Of a stretch of DNA of 63,780 nt, positions 35,171 through 44,472 are shown piece by piece. The stretch lies in NCBI GenBank assembly GCA_964547995.1, contig CAZJRB010000027.1, positions 1 through 63,780 of the forward strand. The letters run 5' to 3'. Each line of letters opens with the position of its first letter. The stretch's first letter is position 1. Origin of the DNA: CAZJRB01 sp964547995. GTDB taxonomy: Bacteria > Planctomycetota > Planctomycetia > Pirellulales > Thermoguttaceae. Position numbers and translations under genes: made by a program. The notes beneath the pieces are model-generated. The model was not told the origin of the DNA. It ran no database searches and was given only the letters and a program-made list of their open reading frames with translations.

Positions 35171-36679
35171 ATGCGACTTTCGCTCGGCCAAGAACTGCGG
35201 CTCGCCCAGAAACAGGTGCTGGCTCCCCGGATGATCCAGTCGATGGCGATTCTACAGCTTCCGATTCTGGCATTGCAGGAACGGATCGAGCAGGAGATGG
35301 AAGAAAACCCGGTCCTGGAAATCCAGGAACCCAACGACCCCGATCTCGTGGCGGAGGGGGGGGAGCAGGACGAGCGGGAAGCACCCGATGCACCCGCCGA
35401 GGAAGAACGCGAGCTGGTCATCGACGAATCAAGCCGCAACGAAGAAGACTTCGAGCGGTTGATCAACATGGACGAGGCGTGGCCGGATCATTTTGAGGAG
35501 CGGACACGCCCCTCGCGCGCCGCTGCGCAAGAGGCCGGCGAACGGAAACACGACGCGATGGCCAACATGACGAGCCGTCCCCAGTCGTTGCAGGACTACC
35601 TGCACGACCAGTTGGGCTGGTTCGATTTGAAGCCGGAGCTTCGGGCGATGGCCGACCGGATCATCTACAACCTCGATCCGAACGGGCGGCTCCAGGGCCG
35701 TCTGGAAGACGTCCTCAAACCCGATGCCGACGAGGAAGAATTGGCTTTGGCACAGCAGGCGCTCGCCTTGGTGCAAAAGCTCGACCCGCCCGGCGTGGGT
35801 GCGCGCGACCTCCGCGAATGCCTGCTGCTGCAACTGACCCCCGGCATGCCCTACCATGAAGAGCTTCAAACGCTGATCTCCTTCCACTTGGAAGACCTCG
35901 AACACAATCGGCTGCCGGCGATCTCCCGCAAGACCGACTATTCGATCGAGTTGATTCAGAAAGTCGTTGCCGAGTTGCGCAAGCTGAGCCTGAACCCGGG
36001 CGCCGAATTCAACAGCGTGACGGCCCCCGCCGTCACCCCGGACGTGTTCGTCGAACAGAATCCCGACGGCGAATACGTGGTTCGCCTGGAAGACGGCCGA
36101 ACGCCCAGCCTGTTCATCAGCCCCTACTACCGCAAGCTCTTCAACAGCGGCGAAGCCAACAAGGAAACCCGCGAATACATCAAGCAGAAATTCAACTCGG
36201 CCCAGTGGCTGATCGACGCCATCCAGCAGCGACGCAACACGCTCACACGGGTGTCACAAGCCATCGTCGACCATCAGACCGAATTTCTCAACAAGGGCCC
36301 CGAGGCAATCGAGCCCCTCAAGATGCAGCAGATTGCCGACAAGGTCGGTGTCCACGTCACCACGGTTTCCCGTGCAGTCGATGACAAGTGGATTCAGACC
36401 CCGCGGGGCATCTTCCCGCTGAAACGATTCTTCTGCGGCGGAACTATGAGCGCCGGCGGCGAAGAAGTCGCCTGGGACGCCGTGCGGCTGAAGCTCCAAG
36501 AACTAATCGACAACGAAGACAAGTCGCGCCCCAAGAGCGATGAGCAACTCGTCAATGACCTGGCCGCCGAAGGGATCAAGGTGGCCCGACGCACGGTGAC
36601 GAAGTACCGCAAGTCGATGAACATCCCCAGTTCACGCCAACGCCGCGAATGGAAAGACTCTGAAAAGAAGAAGCAGTAG
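35171..36679 (+). CDS. rpoN: RNA polymerase sigma-54 factor
   Basis: Region I (LSLGQELRLAQKQVLAPRMIQSMAILQLP) contacts activators, an acidic region II follows (~50-110), and the core-binding domain lies in the middle. The C-terminal RpoN box ARRTVTKYRKSMNIPSSRQR recognises the -24 element. Length (502) is normal. Sigma-54 needs AAA+ activators, two of which are encoded at 46753-47814 and 61311-62705. Confidence 0.95.
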   Translation: MRLSLGQELRLAQKQVLAPRMIQSMAILQLPILALQERIEQEMEENPVLEIQEPNDPDLVAEGGEQDEREAPDAPAEEERELVIDESSRNEEDFERLINMDEAWPDHFEERTRPSRAAAQEAGERKHDAMANMTSRPQSLQDYLHDQLGWFDLKPELRAMADRIIYNLDPNGRLQGRLEDVLKPDADEEELALAQQALALVQKLDPPGVGARDLRECLLLQLTPGMPYHEELQTLISFHLEDLEHNRLPAISRKTDYSIELIQKVVAELRKLSLNPGAEFNSVTAPAVTPDVFVEQNPDGEYVVRLEDGRTPSLFISPYYRKLFNSGEANKETREYIKQKFNSAQWLIDAIQQRRNTLTRVSQAIVDHQTEFLNKGPEAIEPLKMQQIADKVGVHVTTVSRAVDDKWIQTPRGIFPLKRFFCGGTMSAGGEEVAWDAVRLKLQELIDNEDKSRPKSDEQLVNDLAAEGIKVARRTVTKYRKSMNIPSSRQRREWKDSEKKKQ

Positions 36680-36765
36680 TCCGGGCCGCCTCTTCTTCCG
36701 GCCGGACGACACTTCTCTGCCGGGTCGCGGCGCCGGGCTTGCCATTTGTCGCCGGAGAGATCATC

Positions 36766-38214
36766 ATGGAGGGAGCATCTATTCCGTACGAGGCGACCTC
36801 GACCATGCGTACTCCGCTGCCCACCAGCCACTCGATCTTGCGCCGGCTGTCGGAACGATTCGTTCTGCTGCTGGTTACCCTGATTGTGATGCACGCCTGG
36901 TACATTGCGGGCATCGTGCCGACGTGCCGGGTTACGAGCGGTTCGATGGCGCCGGCGCTGGTGGGGCTACATCGCAGCGTGGAGTGCGAGGATTGCGGAT
37001 ATCCCTTTCGCTGCGGCAGCGACGCGCAGCCGGTGTCTCCCCACGCGGTCTGCCCGAATTGCGGCTATGCGGCAAACGACCTCGAGTCGCAGCTCGACAC
37101 GTCGGGGGACGGGATGCTGATCCAGAAATCCATCTTTCGGATGCGCCCGCCGCGGCGATGGGAGGTGGTGGCATTTCGACAGCCGCAAGAGACGAAACGG
37201 ATCCAGGTGAAGCGGGTCGTCGGCCTCCCGGGCGAAAGCGTCCGGATTCGCGACGGAGACGTTTATATTGACGGAAAGATCCAGCGAAAAACGCTCTCGC
37301 AGCAGCGGGCCATGGCAATTCCGGTCCACGACGCGAACTTCCAGCCGACCGGCGAGCCGGCCCCGCCGCCCCGATGGCAAGGACAGGGTCCCGACAGCCG
37401 CTGGGGCTCGGCCGGGGCCGTGTTCGCTCACCCTGAGGAAGACGACGAGCAGATTGATTGGCTCGAGTATCGACACTGGCGGCGCCTGGTGCGGGGAGAC
37501 GGTTCCGGGAAAACCGAAGTCCTGGAAACCCCGATCACGGACCTCTGCGGTTATGACCAAACCCGGCCACGCCGCGAGGAGGAAATCTCGTTGGTGACCG
37601 ACCTGATGCTGTCGTTGAAGCTGCTCGATTGGTCGGGCGAAGGGCGGTTGATCGTTCGGGCGTCGGACGGAAGTGAGGAGTTTCGCATCGAAATCGAACC
37701 GGGTACCGGGTCGTGGGCGGTCTCCCAGAATGGTCGGCCCGTGGCTTCCGACACCCGCAAACCGGCTGGCCGCAAAAAGGGCCTGCGGATTGAGGTATCC
37801 CTGTTCGATCAGGAGTTTCTCTTGGCGTTTGACGGCAAGCCGGTTGTCGGGTGGCCTTACGTCCCATCGCAACCCCGGCAACCAACTTCCCGCCCCCTGG
37901 CAATCGGGACAAAAGGATTGCAGGTAAAAATCGGGGACCTGCGGGTCTACCGGGACGTCTACTATACCCGTCCCGTGGGGATACGTGCCCGCTGGGGGGT
38001 GGATCAACCCGTGCAACCCGCCGACGATGAATACTTCGTTCTCGGCGACAACAGCCCGGTCTCGGAGGACAGTCGCACCTGGTCCCAACCCGGCGTGCCG
38101 GCGAAACTGCTTGTGGGCAAGCCCCTGGTAGTCCATTTCCCCTGCCGGCTCGTTTACTGGGGCGAGTCGGTTTTTCAAGTTCCAGATCTGGGGAGAATTC
38201 GGTATATTCGGTAA
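36766..38214 (+). CDS. lepB: Signal peptidase I, planctomycete long form, copy 1
   Basis: ATG 36766 has GGAGAG about 8 bases upstream; the in-frame ATG at 36739 does not. The 482-residue protein has one N-terminal TM helix (32-51). The catalytic Ser60 lies in TSGSMAPAL, the general base Lys149 in QVKRVVGLPGE, and the late GDNSPVSEDSR box near 430. Two insertions are unusual. A C-x2-C...C-x2-C knuckle (Cys74, 77, 96, 99) directly follows the Ser. A ~140-residue beta-rich, ConA-like segment (about 275-405) lies before the last box. It cleaves signal peptides outside the membrane. The next gene is a paralog. Confidence 0.9.
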   Translation: MEGASIPYEATSTMRTPLPTSHSILRRLSERFVLLLVTLIVMHAWYIAGIVPTCRVTSGSMAPALVGLHRSVECEDCGYPFRCGSDAQPVSPHAVCPNCGYAANDLESQLDTSGDGMLIQKSIFRMRPPRRWEVVAFRQPQETKRIQVKRVVGLPGESVRIRDGDVYIDGKIQRKTLSQQRAMAIPVHDANFQPTGEPAPPPRWQGQGPDSRWGSAGAVFAHPEEDDEQIDWLEYRHWRRLVRGDGSGKTEVLETPITDLCGYDQTRPRREEEISLVTDLMLSLKLLDWSGEGRLIVRASDGSEEFRIEIEPGTGSWAVSQNGRPVASDTRKPAGRKKGLRIEVSLFDQEFLLAFDGKPVVGWPYVPSQPRQPTSRPLAIGTKGLQVKIGDLRVYRDVYYTRPVGIRARWGVDQPVQPADDEYFVLGDNSPVSEDSRTWSQPGVPAKLLVGKPLVVHFPCRLVYWGESVFQVPDLGRIRYIR

Positions 38215-38340
38215 ATTAGGATGGCTTGGCAGTGGGCGGAAACCTTTTGGGGCACAATAACGTAGACATTGCTACGCAAAAACAGTACCCTCCTTTCTCA
38301 GCCTCCACTGCGGAGCCTTGCCCCCAACCTGTACTTGGAA

Positions 38341-40215
38341 ATGTCGAAGAAGAAAACGCCCCACAAGAAATCGCACAGTTCTCGAGTGCAGCGGGAGGAG
38401 CGTACCCGCCGTGACGCTCGGTCGCGCGGCAGCGAATCACCTTCGCGGAAGAAACGAGACGGCAAGGAATCCGATTCGGACCAATCGGCGTTAAGTAAGA
38501 TTCCCTCGCAGGCGGCAATCCGCGAGACGATTGAATCGGTGGTGATTGCCTTCATTTTGGCGTTTCTGTTTCGCACGTTCGAGGCCGAGGCATTCGTGAT
38601 TCCGACCGGCTCGATGGCCCCAACGCTGATGGGGCGCCACAAGGACGTGGAGTGTCCGGAGTGCGGTTGTTGGTATCAGGTCAGCGCGAGCCGCGAGATT
38701 GACAAAGAAACGGGAAAACAGACGAGCAACGTTACGGCAGGCACCTGCCCGATGTGCCGTTACACGATGCCGATGAAGCCGACCGGTCGCTACGACCAAA
38801 GATATGATTCCTTCAGCGGCGACCGCATTCTGGTCGACAAGTTCCTGTACCAGTTCATGGATCCCGAACGTTGGGACGTGGCCGTTTTCAAGTTTCCGGG
38901 CGGCGCCAAAATGAACTATATCAAACGAATAGTAGGGTTGCCGAACGAATGGCTCAAGATCAGCCACGGCGACTTGTTTACCAAGCCCCACGATGAGGGG
39001 GAAGAGAGCAACGGGGAGTTTACGATCGCGCAGAAGCCGCCCGACAAGCTACGGGCGATGCTCCAACCGGTCTTCGACAATGACTACGCGCCGAAGCAGG
39101 GCTGGCCGCCACGGTGGAAAGCAGAGTCCCTACCCGGGGACACTTCCGGGGTTTGGGAGCCGGATGAGCCGTCCTCGTTCCACACGACGGGAGAGGCGCC
39201 GGGGGAACGTTGGCTGCGATACGAGCACCGCGTACCCAACGACGATCAGTGGAGGAAGTTGAAAGAGAGTCAGACGACCGACGGTCCGAAGCCCCAATTG
39301 ATCTCCGATGGTTGTGCCTACAACACAAACGAACCCGGCTCGATCTTGTCGGGCCGGGATGTGGATGCCCTGGGGCTCCATTGGGTCGGCGATCTGGCCC
39401 TGTGCTGCACGCTCGAGGTGGAATCCGATTCCGGCGAAGCCGCCCTCGAACTGGTCGAAGGGGGATGGCGCATGCAGTGCCTCATTGACGTGGCTACCGG
39501 CGTTGCCACGCTTCGCATCGTTCGGGAGGACGGCACTGTTCTGGACGACTTTCGTCCCACGGCCGAGACGGACATCCGCGGCGGAACGAAGCATAAGGTC
39601 CTCTTCGCCAACGTCGACGATCAACTGCTGCTTTGGGTCGATAAACCCGGTGGCCGCGGACTGCCCCGGCGACTGGTCGAGTTCGACTCGTCGACGACAT
39701 ACTCCCGCCCGGATTACCCCAAGCCCACAGATGACGACTTGTCGCCCGTGGGCATCGGGACGAACGGGGCCCGGCTCCGGGTCGGCCACCTGAAAGTCCT
39801 CCGCGACATCTACTACATTGCCGACACCGGCACTAACAGCAATAGCGGGCTCTTGGGGAGTGTGGCTACGGACTTCAAGCAAGCCACTCACCCCGCGCTA
39901 AAGCACCAGCCACAGTTGATGTTGAAGAATCCCGAGTTCTGGGACATGTTCGACGACGATAATATGCAGGAAGTAATCTTCGATATCGGCAACGACCGGT
40001 TTGTCGTGCTGGGCGACAACAGCGCCAAGAGCGAGGACTGCCGGCTATGGGATAAAGGCAAAGTCTGGAACGAGAGGGAAAACTACGTCAGCCGCGAATT
40101 GCTGATCGGCAAAGCGTTGTTCATCTACTGGCCCCATTCCTGGGATAAAGCACCCGGGACCCACATTCCGTTCCCCTTTTTCCCCAATTTCTCGGACATG
40201 GGTTTCGTACGCTGA
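38341..40215 (+). CDS. lepB: Signal peptidase I, planctomycete long form, copy 2
   Basis: ATG 38341 is preferred: it starts the Lys/Ser/Arg-rich cytoplasmic tail typical of the family, although no good Shine-Dalgarno is visible; an earlier ATG at 38269 would add a poor N-terminus. The 624-residue protein has a TM helix (64-80), Ser91 in PTGSMAPTL, Lys195 in NYIKRIVGLP and GDNSAKSEDCRLW near 555. It shares with copy 1 the Cys knuckle (C105-x2-C108, C136-x2-C139) and a beta-sandwich insertion (~350-480). The active-site residues are intact, so both copies should be functional. Confidence 0.9.
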   Translation: MSKKKTPHKKSHSSRVQREERTRRDARSRGSESPSRKKRDGKESDSDQSALSKIPSQAAIRETIESVVIAFILAFLFRTFEAEAFVIPTGSMAPTLMGRHKDVECPECGCWYQVSASREIDKETGKQTSNVTAGTCPMCRYTMPMKPTGRYDQRYDSFSGDRILVDKFLYQFMDPERWDVAVFKFPGGAKMNYIKRIVGLPNEWLKISHGDLFTKPHDEGEESNGEFTIAQKPPDKLRAMLQPVFDNDYAPKQGWPPRWKAESLPGDTSGVWEPDEPSSFHTTGEAPGERWLRYEHRVPNDDQWRKLKESQTTDGPKPQLISDGCAYNTNEPGSILSGRDVDALGLHWVGDLALCCTLEVESDSGEAALELVEGGWRMQCLIDVATGVATLRIVREDGTVLDDFRPTAETDIRGGTKHKVLFANVDDQLLLWVDKPGGRGLPRRLVEFDSSTTYSRPDYPKPTDDDLSPVGIGTNGARLRVGHLKVLRDIYYIADTGTNSNSGLLGSVATDFKQATHPALKHQPQLMLKNPEFWDMFDDDNMQEVIFDIGNDRFVVLGDNSAKSEDCRLWDKGKVWNERENYVSRELLIGKALFIYWPHSWDKAPGTHIPFPFFPNFSDMGFVR

Positions 40216-40251
40216 TTACGGCATGGAGAACCACGAATCACGGACCGGTCG

Positions 40252-41076
40252 ATGTTAGAAACTCAAGGATTGGTGAAAATCTACGGAGCACGCCGCGTTG
40301 TGGACGGCGTGAGCTTCCGCGTGCAGGAGGGAGAAATCGTCGGGTTGCTCGGGCCCAACGGCGCCGGAAAAACCACCTGCTTCCGAATGACCTGCGGCAT
40401 GATCGAGCCGAACAAGGGAAGGGTCGTCCTGGGCGGAAAAGACGTCACCCACTGGCCCATGTACCGGCGGGCACGCGACGGCGGCATGGGATATCTCGCC
40501 CAGGAATCAAGCGTCTTCCGAAAACTCACCGTCGAGAAGAACCTGCTGGGTGTGATGGAGATGCTGGGTTTCGACCGCCGGCGACGAAGGCGACGATGCG
40601 ACGAGCTGCTCGAACAGTTCGACATCACCCGGCTTCGCAAGTCGCTTGCCATGTCGCTCTCCGGCGGCGAACGGCGGCGGTTGGAAATCGCCCGATGCCT
40701 CGTCTCCAACCCCAAGATCATCCTCCTCGACGAGCCGTTTACCGGGATCGACCCGGTGACCATCGCCACCATTCAGGCGATCGTCCGCCGGCTCCGAAAC
40801 GACGGCATTGCAGTCCTGATCACCGATCACCAGGTCCGCGAGACGCTCCAGATCACCGACCGCAGTTACGTGATCCGGGCCGGCCAGGTGTTGTGTCACG
40901 GCTCGCCGGACGAAGTGCTTGCGAATCCCGAGGCAAGGAGGTGCTATTTCGGTGAGGATATGGACATTCCCGCCCGGCAGGCAAGTACACCCGCCTCGCC
41001 GCCGCACAGCGGGCCCGGCACGCCCCATCAGCGCGACGCACATTCGCCCGCGGAGACTCCGCAGGATTTGACCTGA
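40252..41076 (+). CDS. lptB: LPS export ABC transporter ATP-binding protein
   Basis: Walker A GPNGAGKTT, Q-loop YLAQESSVFRKL, signature LSGGERRRLEIAR and Walker B IILLDEPFTGIDP identify it. The YLAQE-SVFRKLTVEKN stretch is specific to LptB rather than general importers. The 274-residue product has an extra ~25-residue Pro/His-rich tail. It powers lipopolysaccharide transport to the outer membrane. The rpoN-lptB neighbourhood seen in proteobacteria is kept here, with two signal peptidases between. Confidence 0.93.
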   Translation: MLETQGLVKIYGARRVVDGVSFRVQEGEIVGLLGPNGAGKTTCFRMTCGMIEPNKGRVVLGGKDVTHWPMYRRARDGGMGYLAQESSVFRKLTVEKNLLGVMEMLGFDRRRRRRRCDELLEQFDITRLRKSLAMSLSGGERRRLEIARCLVSNPKIILLDEPFTGIDPVTIATIQAIVRRLRNDGIAVLITDHQVRETLQITDRSYVIRAGQVLCHGSPDEVLANPEARRCYFGEDMDIPARQASTPASPPHSGPGTPHQRDAHSPAETPQDLT

Positions 41077-41106
41077 GGGATCGCTCAGAAATGGGCAATT
41101 GGGCTC

Positions 41107-41186
41107 ATAAAGCGACCGTTGGTCGCGCCCCGCGTCACCCAAAGCCGTTCCCAGTCGCCCGGCGCGACCAACGGTCGCGGCTTTAT
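41107..41186. repeat. REP-like inverted pair (family ATAAAGC-GACCGTTGGTCGC)
   Basis: ATAAAGCGACCGTTGGTCGC and flank (41107-41130) faces its inverse GGCGCGACCAACGGTCGCGG plus CTTTAT (41161-41186). It is the same family as 5190-5293, 36 kb away. It lies between the convergent lptB and rpmA genes and could end transcription from both sides. Confidence 0.75.
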
Positions 41187-41236
41187 GCCGTGTGGCCATC
41201 CGAACGAGTCACTCCAAGTATTCGGAAGAGCATTTG

Positions 41237-41485
41237 CTAGAGGGCGTCGACGACGTTGATTCGGCGGCCGCTGCGGTCGAACTTGACGTAGCCGTCGATC
41301 AAGGCATAGAGGGTGTAGTCGTTGCCTTGTCCCACCCCCTTCCCGGGGTGGAACTTCGTGCCCACCTGCCGGACGAGGATATTGCCCGCGACGACCCGCT
41401 CGCCGCCAAATTTCTTCACGCCGCGGCGCTGCGCGTTGCTGTCGCGGCCGTTTCGGCTGGAGCCTTGTCCCTTCTTGTGTGCCAT
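41237..41485 (-). CDS. rpmA: 50S ribosomal protein L27
   Basis: ATG 41485 with AAGGAGAG about 6 bases before it gives 82 residues, MAHKKGQGSSRNGRDSNAQR onward, the signature of L27, without the N-terminal extension that is cleaved in Firmicutes. L27 lies at the peptidyl-transferase centre. The usual partner rplU (L21) is not next to it; the upstream neighbour is a secreted protein gene 29 bases away. Confidence 0.97.
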   Translation of the reverse strand: MAHKKGQGSSRNGRDSNAQRRGVKKFGGERVVAGNILVRQVGTKFHPGKGVGQGNDYTLYALIDGYVKFDRSGRRINVVDAL

Positions 41486-41514
41486 CAGTCTCTCCTTACC
41501 GGGAAACTTCCTTT

Positions 41515-42480
41515 TTACCGGTAAACCCACTCGTGGTCAACAGCGCCGGGACAGCCGAAGCGAATTTCCCGCTCGTGCTGGTAGAACTGATCCCCGGGCC
41601 GCCAGAAATTGAGCCTCAGCGTCTTGGAAGTCAACTTCCTGCCCGCCCCCAACTGGTCCCCCAGCTTGTAGGCGCCCGCCGCGTCCGACCACTTGTAGGC
41701 GTTGGTCAAACCCTTGATGTAGATCGAGAAGCGGTCAATCGACGGATCGAGCGCCCTCCAAGTGGCGATCCCCCAGACCGTTTCGCCCGGCTTGATCATG
41801 CGGCACATTTCGACCGAGTTGTAGAAGCGACGTTTGCTGTCTTCCTTCAATTTTATCGGTCCCAGCGCAATGGGAATTACGCGATCGGGATAGACCTTGT
41901 TGAAGCCCCGGTCTTCCGTGACCGCGTCGCGGCCCTCGAGCAGGAACTCGGGAACAAAGCGGATCGGCCGGTCCTCGCGGTAGACCTGCCAGACCTGCTT
42001 TCCCTCGAAGGTCTGATAAGGGAGATCAAGATCATGCTTGGGAACCATCATCTGGCCCGGGTTCCTGACGGCGTACACCAAGTACCAAATCAACTCCCGC
42101 CGCATGACCCCGCCGGGTTGAGGGATGTCGACCTTGATCATCCGCACCGGCTTGAAGAAAAACTCCAGGCACCAGATTTCGTGCCGGTAAGGAACGTCCT
42201 TGGCCCAGTTGAAATTCTTGTCGAACGCCAGCAGCTCGACCATGTCGTGGCGGCTGCTCGATTCCGCTTCCTTCCATTCCTGATCGATGATCTTGATCAC
42301 GCCCGGCGCCATTACCCGGTGGCTTGATTCCGAACCGGGTAGCGGCCTTTTGGGGATTTTGACTGGGGGTGCAGTCTTCGGCGCCACAGGCTTGCGGGCC
42401 TCTTGGGCCAACACCGCACCTGCTACCGCCAGAATTGCGGATATTCCGAGACAGGTCCATGAACGGATCGCGAGATTCAT
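41515..42480 (-). CDS. Secreted planctomycete hypothetical protein (321 aa)
   Basis: ATG 42480 has AGAGG 6 bases upstream. A signal peptide covers residues 1-25 (ending VLAQEA), then a Pro/Lys-rich linker. The folded body (~55-321) has many aromatic residues and ends in DHEWVYR. I recognise the general type as a conserved Pirellulales-like secreted protein without an assigned role. No catalytic motif is visible. It is 29 bases upstream of rpmA and may share its transcript, which would be an odd pairing of a secreted protein with a ribosomal one. Confidence 0.78.
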   Translation of the reverse strand: MNLAIRSWTCLGISAILAVAGAVLAQEARKPVAPKTAPPVKIPKRPLPGSESSHRVMAPGVIKIIDQEWKEAESSSRHDMVELLAFDKNFNWAKDVPYRHEIWCLEFFFKPVRMIKVDIPQPGGVMRRELIWYLVYAVRNPGQMMVPKHDLDLPYQTFEGKQVWQVYREDRPIRFVPEFLLEGRDAVTEDRGFNKVYPDRVIPIALGPIKLKEDSKRRFYNSVEMCRMIKPGETVWGIATWRALDPSIDRFSIYIKGLTNAYKWSDAAGAYKLGDQLGAGRKLTSKTLRLNFWRPGDQFYQHEREIRFGCPGAVDHEWVYR

Positions 42481-43053
42481 CGAAAGCCTCTCAATCTCTG
42501 GGACAAGTCAGGTATGTAACATCTAGTATAGTTACGGCCCCCCGCCAAAGTCAAGTTTCGATGGCCCCCCGACAGAGTAGTGTGGGAGATGAGGGAGATA
42601 AATCGTGTCTACGTCTACCCAACTCTTCGCTTGTACTTCAGCAATTTATTCGACTCGCGCTAGTCCACGGATGGTCTGGATGGCCCACTCGCCCTGGAAA
42701 CCACTAATTTGTGGGGTGCAAGGTGCTCGGCTCTGTCTGAAAACGGCTTTCTGCGTGCAGCTACCGTCACCAGACGGTGAAAGAAGCCGCTTTTTACGAA
42801 AGATTGGTGGAAGGAGGGGGTCAGGTCCAAGTTTTCGGCCAACGATTCACGTGAAAAATACGCTGTCTCGCCGAAAATTGGACCAGACCCCGACTTTTTC
42901 AACGGGCTGCTAGCCCCCTCAATCCCTATTCCCCAACCCCTAACTCCGTTCAAACCGCCCCGATGCGGCGTCGCTTCGTTGACAATTGCACCCCGCCTAT
43001 TTAGAGTAAATGCGTGGGGTTCCTAATTTTCTGCTCGTTTTTGAGGATTTGTC
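42481..43053. other. Divergent intergenic region with repeated palindromes
   Basis: No gene is supported in these 573 bases. It contains a nested hairpin at 42741-42795 (inner ACCGTC-ACCA-GACGGT, outer arms ACGGCTTTCT / AGAAGCCGCTTTTT), the inverted repeat at 42817-42891, and a short tag ACTTTTTCAACGGGC (42893-42907) also found near the RAYT remnant at 8678-8692. Confidence 0.55.
42817..42891. repeat. Inverted repeat (GGGGTCAGGTCCAAGTTTTCGG)
   Basis: The two arms (42817-42838 and 42871-42891) are near-complements of ~21 bases with a 32-base loop. Sequence resembles other paired palindromes in this window in layout but not in sequence. There is no coding potential between the arms. Confidence 0.7.
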
Positions 43054-44472
43054 GTGACTGAAAAGGCCTGGGGAGGCGTGTTCGAGACGGCGACCGACCG
43101 CCGCATGGAGGAGTTCACCGAAAGCGTGAGCTTCGACCGTCGCCTTTACGCCCAAGACATCACCGCATCAATCGCCCATGTCCAGATGTTGTGCAAGGCC
43201 GGTCTCCTGCCCCACGATGAATGCCAACAAATCGAGCAGGCATTGGAGGAAATTCGCCTGGAAATTGAGCAGGAAAAATTCGACTACCATATCGAGTTGG
43301 AAGACGTACATACGCACATCGAGCAGGCACTGACCGAGCGTGTCGGCGATCTGGGTCGAAAGCTGCACACCGGGCGAAGCCGAAACGATCAGATCGCAAC
43401 CGACATGCGGCTTTGGGTCCGCCAGGCGATCGACCAGACCGACCGGCGGCTGGCGGAGTTGCAGCGGGCGCTCCTCGGGCGGTGCGACCGCGACGCGGAC
43501 GTGATCCTGCCCGGCTATACCCATCTGCAACGGGCCCAGCCGGTCCTGGCCCCCCATTATTGGCTTTGCTACTGCGAGAAGTTCCAGCGGGACCGCCACC
43601 GCCTGGCCGATTGCCGTCACCGAACCAACGTGTTGAGCCTTGGAGCGGCGGCGTTGGCGGGCACGAGCATCCCGATCAACCGGGCCGACGTGGCCGAGCG
43701 GCTCGAATTCGACGACGTGGCGGCCAACAGCCTCGACGTATCGAGTGATCGCGATTTCGTGATCGAGTTCGTCTTCGTGCTCACATTGATCGCCGAACAC
43801 CTCAGCACCTGGGCGGAGGAATGGATCCTCTGGTCGACCACCGAGTTCAACTTTCTGAAGTTGCCGGAGAAGTTCTGTACGGGCTCGTCGATCATGCCAC
43901 AAAAGGTGAACCCCGACTTGTTGGAGCTGATTCGCGGGAAGACCGCCCGGGTGGTCGGCAATTTGCAGACGCTGCTGGTGCTGGTGAAGGGATTGCCGCT
44001 GGCGTACAACCGCGATTTGCAGGAGGACAAGCCGCCGCTGTTTGATTCGTTCGACACGGTCAGCGCGGCGTTGGACCTGGCCGCGCCGCTGGTGGCCGAG
44101 ACCGAGTTGAATCGCGAGGCAATCGCCGAGCGGCTCGACCGGGGGCATCTCGACGCGACCGCACTGATGGAATATCTGATCCGCCGGGGGATTCCCCAAC
44201 GTACCGCCCACAGTCTGGTCGGTCGGCTGGTCCGCAAGGCGATCGACCGCGGAGTGCGGCTGTCGGACCTTCCGTTGAGCGAATTTCAGGAGGCCGACCC
44301 CGATTTGGACGGGAGCGTCTTCGAGGTGCTGAGGGCCGACAACGCGGTGGCCGCGATGGTCAGCTACGGTTCGACCGGACCGGACCAGGTAGAAGAACAA
44401 GTGAAGCATTGGAAGGAACGCCTGGAAAACTCGGAGACCGCACAGGTATTTGGAAAGACACATCCGCTTTGA
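43054..44472 (+). CDS. argH: Argininosuccinate lyase
   Basis: GTG 43054 starts a 472-residue protein with the fumarase/aspartase superfamily layout: TGRSRNDQIATDMRLW, GYTHLQRAQPV and the signature GSSIMPQKVNPD at residues 277-288, whose Ser is catalytic. It splits argininosuccinate into arginine and fumarate in the last step of arginine synthesis. The stop TGA overlaps the ATG of the next gene by one base, suggesting coupling to a functionally unrelated secreted protein. Confidence 0.96.
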   Translation: MTEKAWGGVFETATDRRMEEFTESVSFDRRLYAQDITASIAHVQMLCKAGLLPHDECQQIEQALEEIRLEIEQEKFDYHIELEDVHTHIEQALTERVGDLGRKLHTGRSRNDQIATDMRLWVRQAIDQTDRRLAELQRALLGRCDRDADVILPGYTHLQRAQPVLAPHYWLCYCEKFQRDRHRLADCRHRTNVLSLGAAALAGTSIPINRADVAERLEFDDVAANSLDVSSDRDFVIEFVFVLTLIAEHLSTWAEEWILWSTTEFNFLKLPEKFCTGSSIMPQKVNPDLLELIRGKTARVVGNLQTLLVLVKGLPLAYNRDLQEDKPPLFDSFDTVSAALDLAAPLVAETELNREAIAERLDRGHLDATALMEYLIRRGIPQRTAHSLVGRLVRKAIDRGVRLSDLPLSEFQEADPDLDGSVFEVLRADNAVAAMVSYGSTGPDQVEEQVKHWKERLENSETAQVFGKTHPL

